From: Methylotenera_A sp040079935
GTDB taxonomy: Bacteria > Pseudomonadota > Gammaproteobacteria > Burkholderiales > Methylophilaceae
Length of the DNA stretch: 64,000 nt
NCBI GenBank assembly: GCA_040079935.1
Contig: JBEBJI010000004.1
Span: 62,001 to 126,000 of the forward strand
Reading direction: 5' to 3'
The notes under the pieces were generated by a model. The model had not been told where the DNA came from, searched no databases, and saw only the letters and a program-made list of their open reading frames with translations. This document shows positions 25,746 to 33,931 of the stretch, piece after piece. How positions within the stretch are numbered: position 1 is the first letter of the stretch; the number at the start of each line of letters is the position of its first letter. The position numbers and the translations under genes are program-made.

Positions 25746-26900
25746 ATGGCAAAAAATATCATTTTCTGCGCAGATGGTACTTGGAATAATCCTGACGACG
25801 AAGTGCTTCAGGGTAAAATTGCTGATCCACCATCCAACGTGTTCAAGCTATTCAATCATTTAGAAGGTCGTATGACTTCTAACACCAAGGTGACCGATAT
25901 TACCGGCCAGATTTTGGAGCGCGAAAAGCGCACTGCTGACCCGACTACGCAAGTTGCTAAATACATTAACGGCGTAGGCAATGCGAATAATAAAATTCAA
26001 GAAATGATAGGCGGCGGCTTTGGAGCGGGGCTTATTAAACGCATTGTGCGCGGCTACACGTTTATTTCGCGCAATTATGAGGCGGGCGACAGAATATATA
26101 TCATTGGCTTCAGTCGCGGCGCTTATACGGCGCGGGCTTTGGGCGGTTTAATTGCTTCACAAGGTTTGTTGGCCAATAAGTTTGAAAGAGGCGCTGAAGA
26201 ATCGTACAAGCTTGGTGCGCAAGCTTGGTATCAGTACAGAAAAATTGGTGCAGAAAAACGCAATGTTTTCGCCACACTGGCAGAAGCCATGCAGGATTTA
26301 CCCAGTTTTATCAAGAGCGGAAAAATCAAAGAGGAAGATTTTGCGCGCAATGTGCCGATTGCGGCGATTGCGGTGTGGGATACGGTCGGCGCGTTGGGCA
26401 TTCCCGAATATGATGCACAAAATAACACGATTAGCGATGCATTCCGCTTTGCCGATGAAGTGCTCAGCAGCAAGGTGGCGCAAGGCTTGCACGCGGTGGC
26501 CATTGACGAGCAGCGTTTGTTATTCACGCCAACCTTGTGGAATAAGGCTGCGCACGTAAAACAACTGGTGTTCCCTGGAGCGCACTCTGATGTGGGCGGC
26601 GGTTATGCGGAAACGGGTTTGTCGGATGGTGCGTTGAAGTGGATGGTGGATGAGCTGAAATTAGCAGGCGTGTTATTTGCAGAAACGATTGCGAATATCA
26701 AGCCAGATGCAACCGCGCCAGCGCATAAACCTTGGGCTAAACTTACCAAAGTAACGGGCGGCGTGGGTGTGCGGAAATTTAAGCTAGATAGCGGAATTGT
26801 GGCGCATAGCTCGGTTACCGAGCGTAGAAATGCAACAGGGGTACTACATGATATTGGTGAAGCTGCTAAGAAATATTTACCGAGCAATTGGCTTAATTAG
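25746..26900 (+). CDS. DUF2235 alpha/beta-hydrolase (Tle1-like phospholipase family)
   Basis: The 384-residue protein begins AKNIIFCADGTWNNPDDE and has the nucleophile elbow GFSRGAYTARALGG near residue 124 (G-F-S-R-G, catalytic Ser) and the acidic segment VWDTVGALGIPE near 210. The histidine is expected in FPGAHSDVGGGYAET near 280. DUF2235 contains type VI secretion phospholipase effectors, but no VgrG, PAAR or immunity gene is visible here and there is no signal peptide, so a cytoplasmic hydrolase is as likely. AGGAGTTTGCC lies just before the start. The gene ends 2 bases before a palindromic element. Confidence 0.82.
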   Translation: MAKNIIFCADGTWNNPDDEVLQGKIADPPSNVFKLFNHLEGRMTSNTKVTDITGQILEREKRTADPTTQVAKYINGVGNANNKIQEMIGGGFGAGLIKRIVRGYTFISRNYEAGDRIYIIGFSRGAYTARALGGLIASQGLLANKFERGAEESYKLGAQAWYQYRKIGAEKRNVFATLAEAMQDLPSFIKSGKIKEEDFARNVPIAAIAVWDTVGALGIPEYDAQNNTISDAFRFADEVLSSKVAQGLHAVAIDEQRLLFTPTLWNKAAHVKQLVFPGAHSDVGGGYAETGLSDGALKWMVDELKLAGVLFAETIANIKPDATAPAHKPWAKLTKVTGGVGVRKFKLDSGIVAHSSVTERRNATGVLHDIGEAAKKYLPSNWLN

Positions 26901-26902
26901 AG

Positions 26903-26941
26903 ATGCTCTGCAAGCCAATATCCATGCGGGCTACAGGGCAT
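26903..26941. repeat. Palindromic element, intergenic copy D
   Basis: The arms ATGCTCTG and CAGGGCAT pair with one G-T step, and the core is CCAATATCCATGCGG. It lies between the convergent DUF2235 and CcsA-like genes. Read in the frame of the coding copies it is open (ALQANIHAGYRA). Confidence 0.8.
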
Positions 26942-26952
26942 GCTTTGTGAGA

Positions 26953-27753
26953 TTAAACTTTTACTACTTGTAAAATAAATTTACTTACAACATAGGCCAG
27001 TACTAGCAACACAAAGCCAATGAGGGTTAAATTAATTGCTTTTGTACCTCTCCAGCCGTACTTGTAGCGCCCATAAAGTAGCCAGCCGTAAATAATCCAA
27101 GATGCAATTGAAAACACAGTTTTGTGATTAAATTGCATCGGTTTGCCAAAAATTTGTTCGCTAAACAGCATGCCGCTAACTAGTGTAAAAGTTAGCAGCA
27201 CAAAGCCAATTTTAATCACTCTAAATAACAAACTTTCCATCACCATCAGCGGTGGAAAACTCGGCAATTTAATTAATGTGGCTTTGTTGTGCAAGCTTCG
27301 CTCGGCAAACATCATCAGCAAGGCATGCAAGGAGGCAAAAGTAAATAAACTGTATGCCAGCAAGGCAATGCCAATGTGCGCCATAAACAAAGGCTGTGCA
27401 GCCTCTGGGAGGAAGTGATTGTTCACCTCAAACGCGGGTAACACCGCAAATAAAGCCGCTGGGGGCAGCACGAAAGCCTGCAAACTATGTAACTCGTGCT
27501 TTAAATTGGCCAGCCAATAAATTAGTACCGTGAGCCACGCAATCGCCGAAAGTGCGTTATAAAAACCTAAATTAAAGCCGCCTGCAAAAATGACTTGGTA
27601 AAGCAACCACGCGTGAATTAGCAAGCCAAGTGCAATCATCGCAGAATGCAGTTTTAATGATTGCGCGTTGTTCGATTTTGCGCAGCGCCAAAAATCGGCC
27701 GCTACTGCGATATAAATAAACGCCACCACTAAAAAAGGAATCATTTTTTGCAT
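26953..27753 (-). CDS. CcsA/YpjD-like cytochrome c assembly family membrane protein
   Basis: The 266-residue protein has eight predicted membrane spans and resembles the CcsA/HemX (CytC_asm) family, with the segment FMAHIGIALLAYSLFTFASLHALLMM near residues 123-148 and SIASWIIYGWLLYGRYKYGW near the C-terminus. The conserved histidines could bind heme. It is short for a cytochrome c synthase and lacks the tryptophan-rich WWD loop as far as I can see, so a YpjD-type role is more likely. It is divergent from ffh with 51 bases between. Confidence 0.82.
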   Translation of the reverse strand: MQKMIPFLVVAFIYIAVAADFWRCAKSNNAQSLKLHSAMIALGLLIHAWLLYQVIFAGGFNLGFYNALSAIAWLTVLIYWLANLKHELHSLQAFVLPPAALFAVLPAFEVNNHFLPEAAQPLFMAHIGIALLAYSLFTFASLHALLMMFAERSLHNKATLIKLPSFPPLMVMESLLFRVIKIGFVLLTFTLVSGMLFSEQIFGKPMQFNHKTVFSIASWIIYGWLLYGRYKYGWRGTKAINLTLIGFVLLVLAYVVSKFILQVVKV

Positions 27754-27804
27754 GCCTAATTATCGCGTGTTTGAGTTAAAATTGCATCAATTAAAGGAAA
27801 CACT

Positions 27805-29169
27805 ATGCTAGAAAATTTAACAGGCCGCTTACAAGGCGTTATCAAAAACCTGCGCGGTCAGGCGCGGCTGACGGAAGCCAACATTGCTGACGCGATGCGC
27901 GAAGTGCGTATGGCCTTGCTAGAGGCCGATGTTGCCTTGCCTGTGGTGAAAGATTTTATCGCCAAAGTTAAGGAGCGCGCTCAAGGCAAAGAAGTGTTGC
28001 AGAGTTTAACACCTGGTCAAGCCGTGATTGAAGTAGTCAATGACGAATTAACTGCTCTGATGGGCAAAGCGAATGTCGGTTTGAATCTTGCCACGCAGCC
28101 GCCCGCGATTATTCTGATGGCGGGTTTGCAGGGTTCTGGCAAAACCACGACATCGGCCAAACTGGCGAAACTACTCAAAGAACAAAAGAAAAAAGTGCTG
28201 TTGGCGAGTGCCGACGTGTATCGAGCTGCGGCGATTGCACAATTGCAGACTTTGGCAAAACAATTAGACATTGATTGTTTTGATAGCAATGCCTCGCAGA
28301 AGCCAGTGGATATTGGCTTGCAGGCCATCGATTTCGCTAAAAAAGGTTATTACGATGTGTTGATTTTCGACACCGCAGGCCGCTTGGGTATTGACGAAGC
28401 GATGATGGCGGAAATCAAGGCACTGCATACGCTGCTAAAACCAATCGAAACCTTATTTGTGGTCGATGCCATGCAAGGCCAAGACGCGGTGAACACGGCC
28501 AAAGCATTTGGTGACACGCTTCCACTCACGGGTGTGGTTTTAACTAAGCTAGATGGTGATGCGCGCGGTGGTGCTGCTTTAAGTGTGCGTCATGTTACAG
28601 GCCAGCCGATTAAATTTATCGGCGTGAGCGAAAAAGTGGATGGCTTAGAGCCGTTTTACCCAGATCGCATGGCAGGTCGTATTTTGGGCATGGGCGATGT
28701 GCTCGGCTTGATTGAGCAAGCGCATAAAAATGTCGATATGGCGGAGGCGCAAAAAGTTGCCGAGAAAATTAAATCTGGCGCTAAATTTGATTTAGAAGAT
28801 TTTAAAAATCAAATGTCTCAGATGCGCAAAATGGGCGGCATGGGCGCGCTGATGGACAAAATGCCTGCGCAAATGGCTAATATGGCGGCTAAAGTGAATA
28901 ATGAAGATGCGGATAAATCATTGCGTCGCATCGAAGGTATCATCAACAGCATGACGCCGCTAGAACGCAGAAAACCAGAGCTAATAAAAGCCACCCGCAA
29001 AAAACGCATCGCCGATGGTAGCGGCGTGCAAGTGCAAGAGGTGAATAGGCTGCTAAAACAGTTTGAGGAAACACAAAAAATGATGAAAATGTTTAGCAAA
29101 GGCGGCATGGCCAAAATGATGCGTGGCATGGGCGGGATGATGGGCGGAAAGCTACCTAGAATGCGCTAA
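27805..29169 (+). CDS. ffh: Signal recognition particle protein Ffh
   Basis: The 454-residue GTPase has an N domain, a G domain with GLQGSGKTTTSAKLAKLL near residue 109, DTAGRLGIDE near 190 and TKLDGDARGGAALS near 247, and a methionine-rich M domain at the C-terminus (MRKMGGMGALMDKMPAQM and the final MMRGMGGMMGGK) that binds signal sequences and 4.5S RNA. It targets membrane proteins co-translationally. The length matches E. coli Ffh. A strong terminator follows. Confidence 0.97.
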   Translation: MLENLTGRLQGVIKNLRGQARLTEANIADAMREVRMALLEADVALPVVKDFIAKVKERAQGKEVLQSLTPGQAVIEVVNDELTALMGKANVGLNLATQPPAIILMAGLQGSGKTTTSAKLAKLLKEQKKKVLLASADVYRAAAIAQLQTLAKQLDIDCFDSNASQKPVDIGLQAIDFAKKGYYDVLIFDTAGRLGIDEAMMAEIKALHTLLKPIETLFVVDAMQGQDAVNTAKAFGDTLPLTGVVLTKLDGDARGGAALSVRHVTGQPIKFIGVSEKVDGLEPFYPDRMAGRILGMGDVLGLIEQAHKNVDMAEAQKVAEKIKSGAKFDLEDFKNQMSQMRKMGGMGALMDKMPAQMANMAAKVNNEDADKSLRRIEGIINSMTPLERRKPELIKATRKKRIADGSGVQVQEVNRLLKQFEETQKMMKMFSKGGMAKMMRGMGGMMGGKLPRMR

Positions 29170-29186
29170 TTTGCATGCGCATCAAT

Positions 29187-29217
29187 AAAAAAGCTCACTT
29201 AAAAGTGGGCTTTTTTT
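29187..29217 (+). terminator. Intrinsic terminator of ffh
   Basis: The stem AAAAAGCTCACT pairs with AGTGGGCTTTTTT around a TAAA loop and is followed by a T run to 29217. It separates ffh from the nitrogen cluster. Confidence 0.88.
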
Positions 29218-29349
29218 ATACTACTAATTAGTCTAATAGAACCACAAATTTGCTATGTTTACTGCCTGCAATCGGTCAAAAGCAGACTTAACTTAGAGCT
29301 TTTTAAGCCAATCGTTTGCAAGGTTAAAGTTGTGCATAATTTTATTTAA

Positions 29350-29366
29350 TGCTCATATATGGTGCT
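29350..29366 (+). promoter_or_regulatory. Putative NtrC-like binding site
   Basis: TGCTCA-TATAT-GGTGCT resembles the NtrC consensus TGCACY-N5-RGTGCA with three mismatches. It lies about 84 bases upstream of a sigma-54 promoter, the usual enhancer distance. Another GTGCA half-site is near 29332. Confidence 0.45.
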
Positions 29367-29449
29367 AAAAGTATTTTCTGAAACTTATTTAAATTATATT
29401 TTTAGATGTAACTTATTGATGTTTATAGCATTGTATAAAAAAAGTAGAG

Positions 29450-29465
29450 TGGCATACTAGTTGCT
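29450..29465 (+). promoter_or_regulatory. Sigma-54 promoter of the oxygenase gene
   Basis: TGGCATACTAGTTGCT fits the sigma-54 consensus TGGCAYRNNNNTTGCW at every defined position, with GG at -24 and GC at -12. Transcription would start near 29476, leaving a 5' leader of about 70 bases before the ATG at 29547. The rest of the 377-base gap after ffh (29170-29546) shows nothing else that I recognise. Confidence 0.75.
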
Positions 29466-29546
29466 GTTAATACAAAGACGAAATACGGGTTTTCTTGTAG
29501 GTTTGTCGCTATAGTTTTAAGTAGATTACGAAAAGAAACCATATTT

Positions 29547-30614
29547 ATGTCAGCTATTAAAACACAAACTACAAGCTTGCATACCGCTTTTAAAAAACTG
29601 CCGCTGGTTGATATTTCTTTACTGTACTCACCAATTAAAGCTGAGCGGGAAAAAGCCGCAAAAGCACTTGGAAAAGCTGCCCACGATGCTGGATTTCTTT
29701 ATGTGATAGGGCATGGTGTGCCAAAGCATTTGATTGAAAATTTAAAAACACGTACTCGTGAATATTTTGCTCAAAGCTATACGCAGAAAATGCAAGACTA
29801 CATCGGCAATTCAAATAATCACAGTGGTTACGTACCAGAAGGAGAAGAGCAGTACCTAGATGCAAAACCTGACCTTAAAGAAGCCTACGATGTTGGCTTT
29901 GACCTGCAAGATCCAGAAAAATTTAGACCGATGCTGGGGCCAGATCGCTGGTCGAATTTCCCTGGTTTTAAAGAAGATATCAAAGCCTATTACGATGCAG
30001 TTTTTGCGTTAAATCATGTGTTGTTTCGTGGTTTTGCTTTGGCATTAGATTTGCCAGAAGATAGTTTTACTAAGTTAGTGACTACGCCACCCAGTCAACT
30101 ACGACTTGTGCATTATCCATTTATACCGGATGCCCCAGAAGACAGGCCTGGCATAGGCGCACATACTGACTATGAGTGCTTTACTATTTTATTGGCTACT
30201 GCAGATGGATTAGAAGTGCAAAATGGCGTAGCTGAATGGATTGATGCGCCAGTGATTGATGACGCATTTGTTATTAATATTGGCGATATGTTGGAAGTGT
30301 TAAGTAATGGCTTTTATATGGCGACAATGCACCGTGTGCGTAAAGTTAAACAAGAGCGATATTCATTCCCTATGTTTTGCGCTTGCGATTACGATACAGT
30401 AATTAAACCTGTTGAATCATTGTTGTCTGCAGACAACCCTTCGCGTTATGAATCAGTCATATGTGGTGAGCACTTATACGCGCAAACCATGCAAACTTTC
30501 GCCTACCTAAAAAAGCGTCTCGCAGATGGCGCTATATCGCTGCCAGATGGTGCTAAAAATTTAGCTTCTTTTGGGCATCAAGCACAGCAAGCTAGCACAA
30601 ACGCCATGGTATGA
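29547..30614 (+). CDS. Fe(II)/2-oxoglutarate-dependent oxygenase (isopenicillin N synthase-like)
   Basis: The 355-residue enzyme has an N-terminal DIOX_N region (LPLVDISLLYS; AAHDAGFLYVIGHGVP) and the 2OG-Fe(II) barrel. Iron ligands are visible as HTD at residues 206-208 and the distal His262 in TMHRVRK; the 2-oxoglutarate-binding pair is R271 and S273 in RYSFP. Related plant-type and bacterial enzymes include the ethylene-forming enzyme and homoarginine hydroxylases, some of which release guanidine. Beside a guanidine cluster and behind a sigma-54 promoter, it might produce guanidine from a guanidino compound; this is inference. It overlaps the next gene by 4 bases. Confidence 0.85.
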   Translation: MSAIKTQTTSLHTAFKKLPLVDISLLYSPIKAEREKAAKALGKAAHDAGFLYVIGHGVPKHLIENLKTRTREYFAQSYTQKMQDYIGNSNNHSGYVPEGEEQYLDAKPDLKEAYDVGFDLQDPEKFRPMLGPDRWSNFPGFKEDIKAYYDAVFALNHVLFRGFALALDLPEDSFTKLVTTPPSQLRLVHYPFIPDAPEDRPGIGAHTDYECFTILLATADGLEVQNGVAEWIDAPVIDDAFVINIGDMLEVLSNGFYMATMHRVRKVKQERYSFPMFCACDYDTVIKPVESLLSADNPSRYESVICGEHLYAQTMQTFAYLKKRLADGAISLPDGAKNLASFGHQAQQASTNAMV

Positions 30615-31585
30615 CCTTAAAAGAGCTGTTAAATTTGCACAGTGTGCGCTCCAAAAAAAGTGTACCAGATTGGCTGCTCGGCTGTTTTAGGCGCCATTCA
30701 ATCACTTTTGGTAATGGCCTAGCTGATACAAAAATGCAGGTTTATTGGCTGCAAAGTCGCAATTTTACTATTGATATACGTTTGCCAATAGATGCTGATT
30801 TAGTTGCTGCTAAGCAGCTTGCCAGCTATACACGGCAAGAATTAGAACAGCTTGCCAATTATGAAGGTTTTTCTGCAAACACGAATTGGGACGGTGAAAT
30901 GTTAAGCTGGCAGGCCGCTGATGCAAGTTTACAGATACATAATCGCTGGACTGAGCCAGCTCTATTAAAGCGTGTAGGCAATTGTATGGTGGAGTTTTGC
31001 CCTAGTAATGCTTATATTGAAGATTGGCGCTTGCAGCCATCAAAGCCAGGGCCGTTGATTGGCTTACGTTTGATTGAGGAGCTCGAGCTGGATAGTGGCT
31101 TAGTTAGGCATAAAGGAGGCGGGTTAATTGTATGCGGCGATTATGCTGGCTTAACGCTAGGTAGGGCGCAAACGGTAGTCAAATCATTTGCGGATGTGAC
31201 ACTGAATGCAATGGTCGAACAGGCGGATAAGAATATGGCCATTATGTCTCAGTTATTCAATTTTGAAACTTCAGTGGCTAAAGGTTCGCTTAAAACAGGG
31301 TTTAGCATCTTTCAATCCACTCAACCTTCACGTGTCACTAGTGATTTATTTCCGCTGGATGGTTTTGAGCAACCTAGCAAATATCAAGATATAGATTTGG
31401 GCGTTGTTGAAGTAATTCGACAAAAGCTAACGATTGATGGCAAAGCCTGCGAGCGACTATTTTTAATTGACACGCTGGAATCTGATATTGTTTACAGTCA
31501 AACCACTTCAATGAGCGCAGAAACAGAAGCTTGGTTTGAGCGCGAATCATCAACATTGACAAGATATACTGAGGTGTTGTCTTAG
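30611..31585 (+). CDS. Hypothetical protein, paralogue of the 47263 gene
   Basis: I cannot assign a function to this 324-residue soluble protein. Its segment VYWLQSRNFTIDIRLP followed by YTRQELEQLANYEGF (about residues 45-95) closely parallels WMQTQQYHIDIRIP and YTNEELLQLATQQGF in the 235-residue protein encoded at 47263-47970, so the two are paralogues at opposite ends of the guanidine cluster. Both recall beta-barrel proteins of the HRI1 kind, which I can only suggest. It overlaps the oxygenase gene by ATGA and is probably made with it. Confidence 0.7.
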   Translation: MTLKELLNLHSVRSKKSVPDWLLGCFRRHSITFGNGLADTKMQVYWLQSRNFTIDIRLPIDADLVAAKQLASYTRQELEQLANYEGFSANTNWDGEMLSWQAADASLQIHNRWTEPALLKRVGNCMVEFCPSNAYIEDWRLQPSKPGPLIGLRLIEELELDSGLVRHKGGGLIVCGDYAGLTLGRAQTVVKSFADVTLNAMVEQADKNMAIMSQLFNFETSVAKGSLKTGFSIFQSTQPSRVTSDLFPLDGFEQPSKYQDIDLGVVEVIRQKLTIDGKACERLFLIDTLESDIVYSQTTSMSAETEAWFERESSTLTRYTEVLS

Positions 31586-31591
31586 CTTTTT

Positions 31592-32476
31592 TTAATCGTC
31601 TAAGAAGTTAATTATTGCGTTTGTAAATGCTTCAGGCGAGTCTTGCTGCACCCAATGTGAAGCACCTTCAATACCATGAAAAATTGCACCTGGAATCTCA
31701 CTAGCTAATTGCAATCCATCTTCTGACTTTTGCCAAGGATCGTTTAAACCCCAAACTATCATGGTTTTAGCTTTAATCGTATGGTGCCGATCAACCAATG
31801 CCATGGTTTGGTTAGCGTTTAGCGCAGAGGCATTTCTAAGTAAACTTAGTTTGCCTACTTCGCTTGCCCAAGGCGCAATAATACCTTGTCTGAATTCATT
31901 GTTAAGGCGATTTTTATTAAAAATCCCAGCACTTAGACTATCTTCTAATACGCTTACAAGGTCGGCAATAGGTCGAGATTTCCACCTAATAGGATGTCCA
32001 AAGTCTAGCATATCATCATCAAAACGGTCGTAACATACAGAGTTTGTAATGACGAGTCTCTTGACAACAGTTTGATGCTCAATCGCTAAAATAAGCGCAA
32101 CTGCGCCGCCAGTATCATGGCCAACTACATCAACTTGTGCGATATTAATCGCTTTCAGTAAGGCTAGTATCATCCTCGCTTGGTCTTGAAACGAGCGGTC
32201 AAAGCAGTCACTACGGTCTGACCAACCATGCCCCAGAAAATCAGGTGCAATTACGCGATAGCCAGTTTCAACTAATGTTGGAATTACAGCATGATAGAGA
32301 AATCCCCATGTTGGTATGCCATGCATGAGTAAAATTGTGCCGCGTTTGGCTTTGCCTGCGTCAATATATCGAATAGCAACGGGTACATGGGCGACTTTTC
32401 CTGCTGGCAGAATAATCTCTTTTTGTGCATTCCTAAACTCCTGCCATGTTGGCCAATTAGCAATATTTGGTTTCAT
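31592..32476 (-). CDS. Alpha/beta-hydrolase, Asp-nucleophile type (haloalkane dehalogenase/epoxide hydrolase-like)
   Basis: The 294-residue protein has the hydrolase pattern LLMHGIPTWGFLYHAVIP (HGxP oxyanion loop), DFLGHGWSDRS, the nucleophile elbow VVGHDTGG near residue 119 with Asp rather than Ser, and the catalytic His in GASHWVQQDSPE near 276. An Asp nucleophile is typical of haloalkane dehalogenases, epoxide hydrolases and fluoroacetate dehalogenases. It is the only minus-strand gene within the nitrogen cluster and is divergent from the riboswitch-controlled operon. Substrate unknown. Confidence 0.82.
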   Translation of the reverse strand: MKPNIANWPTWQEFRNAQKEIILPAGKVAHVPVAIRYIDAGKAKRGTILLMHGIPTWGFLYHAVIPTLVETGYRVIAPDFLGHGWSDRSDCFDRSFQDQARMILALLKAINIAQVDVVGHDTGGAVALILAIEHQTVVKRLVITNSVCYDRFDDDMLDFGHPIRWKSRPIADLVSVLEDSLSAGIFNKNRLNNEFRQGIIAPWASEVGKLSLLRNASALNANQTMALVDRHHTIKAKTMIVWGLNDPWQKSEDGLQLASEIPGAIFHGIEGASHWVQQDSPEAFTNAIINFLDD

Positions 32477-32579
32477 TTAAGAATCTAAATATGGTGATGA
32501 GAAACTATATAGCTTACGCATTTAATTTAAGAGATGCTATGTGTAAATTAAAAAAATCTGGTGCAAGCAGTCAACTTAA

Positions 32580-32596
32580 CGCACTTTAATGGTGCA
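32580..32596 (+). promoter_or_regulatory. Putative NtrC binding site upstream of the guanidine operon
   Basis: CGCACT-TTAAT-GGTGCA matches the NtrC consensus TGCACY-N5-RGTGCA except for the first base. It lies 84 bases upstream of the sigma-54 promoter. A second GGTGCA half-site is at about 32560-32565. Confidence 0.65.
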
Positions 32597-32679
32597 ATAT
32601 AAATCTCATTGATTTTTAAAGCCAACCAATTGATAGGTTAAGTGATTGATATAGATGCTAAATTATAAATTCATGAAAA

Positions 32680-32695
32680 TGGCACGCTATTTGCG
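32680..32695 (+). promoter_or_regulatory. Sigma-54 promoter of the guanidine import operon
   Basis: TGGCACGCTATTTGCG matches TGGCAYRNNNNTTGCW apart from the last base. Transcription would start near 32707, about 50 bases before the riboswitch aptamer, so nitrogen status and guanidine would act on the same transcript. Confidence 0.78.
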
Positions 32696-32756
32696 TTAAC
32701 TAAAATAGCGAGAAAGCGGTTTTATACATTTGTAATCGCTAAAAATTTTACTAAAG

Positions 32757-32856
32757 ATGACTAGGGTTCCGGCTTTAATAATTTTAAGGCGTCTGGTCCA
32801 AGAGTTGTCGGCCACAAGCAATTGGCTACACGGAGGGATAAAAGCCCGGGAGGATG
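32757..32856 (+). ncRNA. Guanidine-I riboswitch (ykkC-yxkD motif)
   Basis: The conserved pieces of the ykkC aptamer are all present in order: CTAGGGTTCCG (32761-32771), TCTGGTCCAAGAG (32792-32804) and ACACGGAGGGATAAAAGCCC (32828-32847) followed by GGGAGGA. The class binds guanidinium and turns genes on. The expression platform between 32857 and the AGGAG site (32894-32898) is not resolved: GGGAGG near 32848 can pair imperfectly with CCTTCTC near 32872. The downstream operon begins with the importer genes. Confidence 0.95.
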
Positions 32857-32904
32857 CGCTTTTTAATGCTGCCTTCTCGACCTTTATCAACTTAGGAGCC
32901 TAAC

Positions 32905-33894
32905 ATGCTATTAATTCAACGAAATCTATTTAAACGTTTTTTTGCGGCATCTGCCTTGTCTGCAGCGATGCTATTTTCTGCACCTTCTATCGCTGTAGAA
33001 CCTCTTAAAATTGGTTACAGTGACTGGCCAGGTTTTGTGGCATGGCAAGTTGCGATTGATAAAGGTTGGTTTAAGGAGGCTGGTGTTGATGTTAAATTTG
33101 AATGGTTTGATTATGGTGCCTCAATGGAAGCTTACAGTGCTGGCAAGCTTGACAGTGTTGGTTTAACCAATGGTGATGCCTTAGTTGTAGGGTCGGGTGG
33201 CGCTAAAAATACCATGATAATGATTACTGATTATTCAAACGGTAATGACATGATTATTGGTAAGCCAGGTGTTAAAAGTCTTAAAGATTTAAAAGGTAAA
33301 AAAGTGGGTACCGAATTGGGTATTGTTGACCATCTTTTGCTGTTGTATGGCCTAGAGCAATTAGGCATGAAAGAGTCTGACTTAACACTGGTTAACACCA
33401 AAATAAACGATACGCCACAGGCGCTAGCGTCAGGCGATTTGGCTGCTATTGGTGTATTTCAACCAAGTGCTAACCAAGCCCTAAAGCTCGTCCCTGGTTC
33501 TAAGCCAATATATACTTCAGCACAAGCACCAGGCCTAATTTACGATGTGTTTGTGGTAACGCCAGCAAGCTTATCTAGCCGCAAAGATGATTGGGCAAAG
33601 GTTGTTGGTGTTTGGGGCAAAGTCGTTAGTTACATTAATGACCCGAAAACTCAACCTGATGCATTAAAAATTATGTCTGCCCGCGTTGGCCTAACACCGA
33701 AAGAATATAAACCATTCTTAAAAGGCACTAAATTACTTTCTATAAAAGAAGGCAAGGCTGCAATGGTAAAAGCGGATGGCCTGAAGTCACTCTATGGTTC
33801 ATCTAAAATTGCAGATGACTTTAATGTAAAAAATGCTATCTACAAAACCCCGCAAGATATTGATAAAGCGATTGACCCAGTTTTTTATAAATAA
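32905..33894 (+). CDS. ABC transporter substrate-binding protein (guanidine/nitrate/taurine-type)
   Basis: The 329-residue protein has a signal peptide (cleavage probably after residue 30, near SIAVEP) and an NMT1/SsuA-like periplasmic binding fold starting PLKIGYSDWPGFVAWQVA. It is not a lipoprotein. AGGAG precedes the ATG by 6 bases. As the first gene after a guanidine-I riboswitch, it most likely captures guanidine, and ABC systems of this nitrate/sulfonate/bicarbonate type are a known riboswitch-associated class. Specificity is inferred. Confidence 0.88.
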   Translation: MLLIQRNLFKRFFAASALSAAMLFSAPSIAVEPLKIGYSDWPGFVAWQVAIDKGWFKEAGVDVKFEWFDYGASMEAYSAGKLDSVGLTNGDALVVGSGGAKNTMIMITDYSNGNDMIIGKPGVKSLKDLKGKKVGTELGIVDHLLLLYGLEQLGMKESDLTLVNTKINDTPQALASGDLAAIGVFQPSANQALKLVPGSKPIYTSAQAPGLIYDVFVVTPASLSSRKDDWAKVVGVWGKVVSYINDPKTQPDALKIMSARVGLTPKEYKPFLKGTKLLSIKEGKAAMVKADGLKSLYGSSKIADDFNVKNAIYKTPQDIDKAIDPVFYK

Positions 33895-33931
33895 CTTTAA
33901 TAAGCAGTTAGCTATATAAAAAGGGGTAGAA

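Noticed and set aside
28292..28340. A stretch in ffh resembling the palindromic element core (GTGGATATTGGCTTGCAGG)
   Set aside because: The encoded KPVDIGLQAI segment is conserved in Ffh proteins generally, so the DNA likeness is explained by protein conservation.
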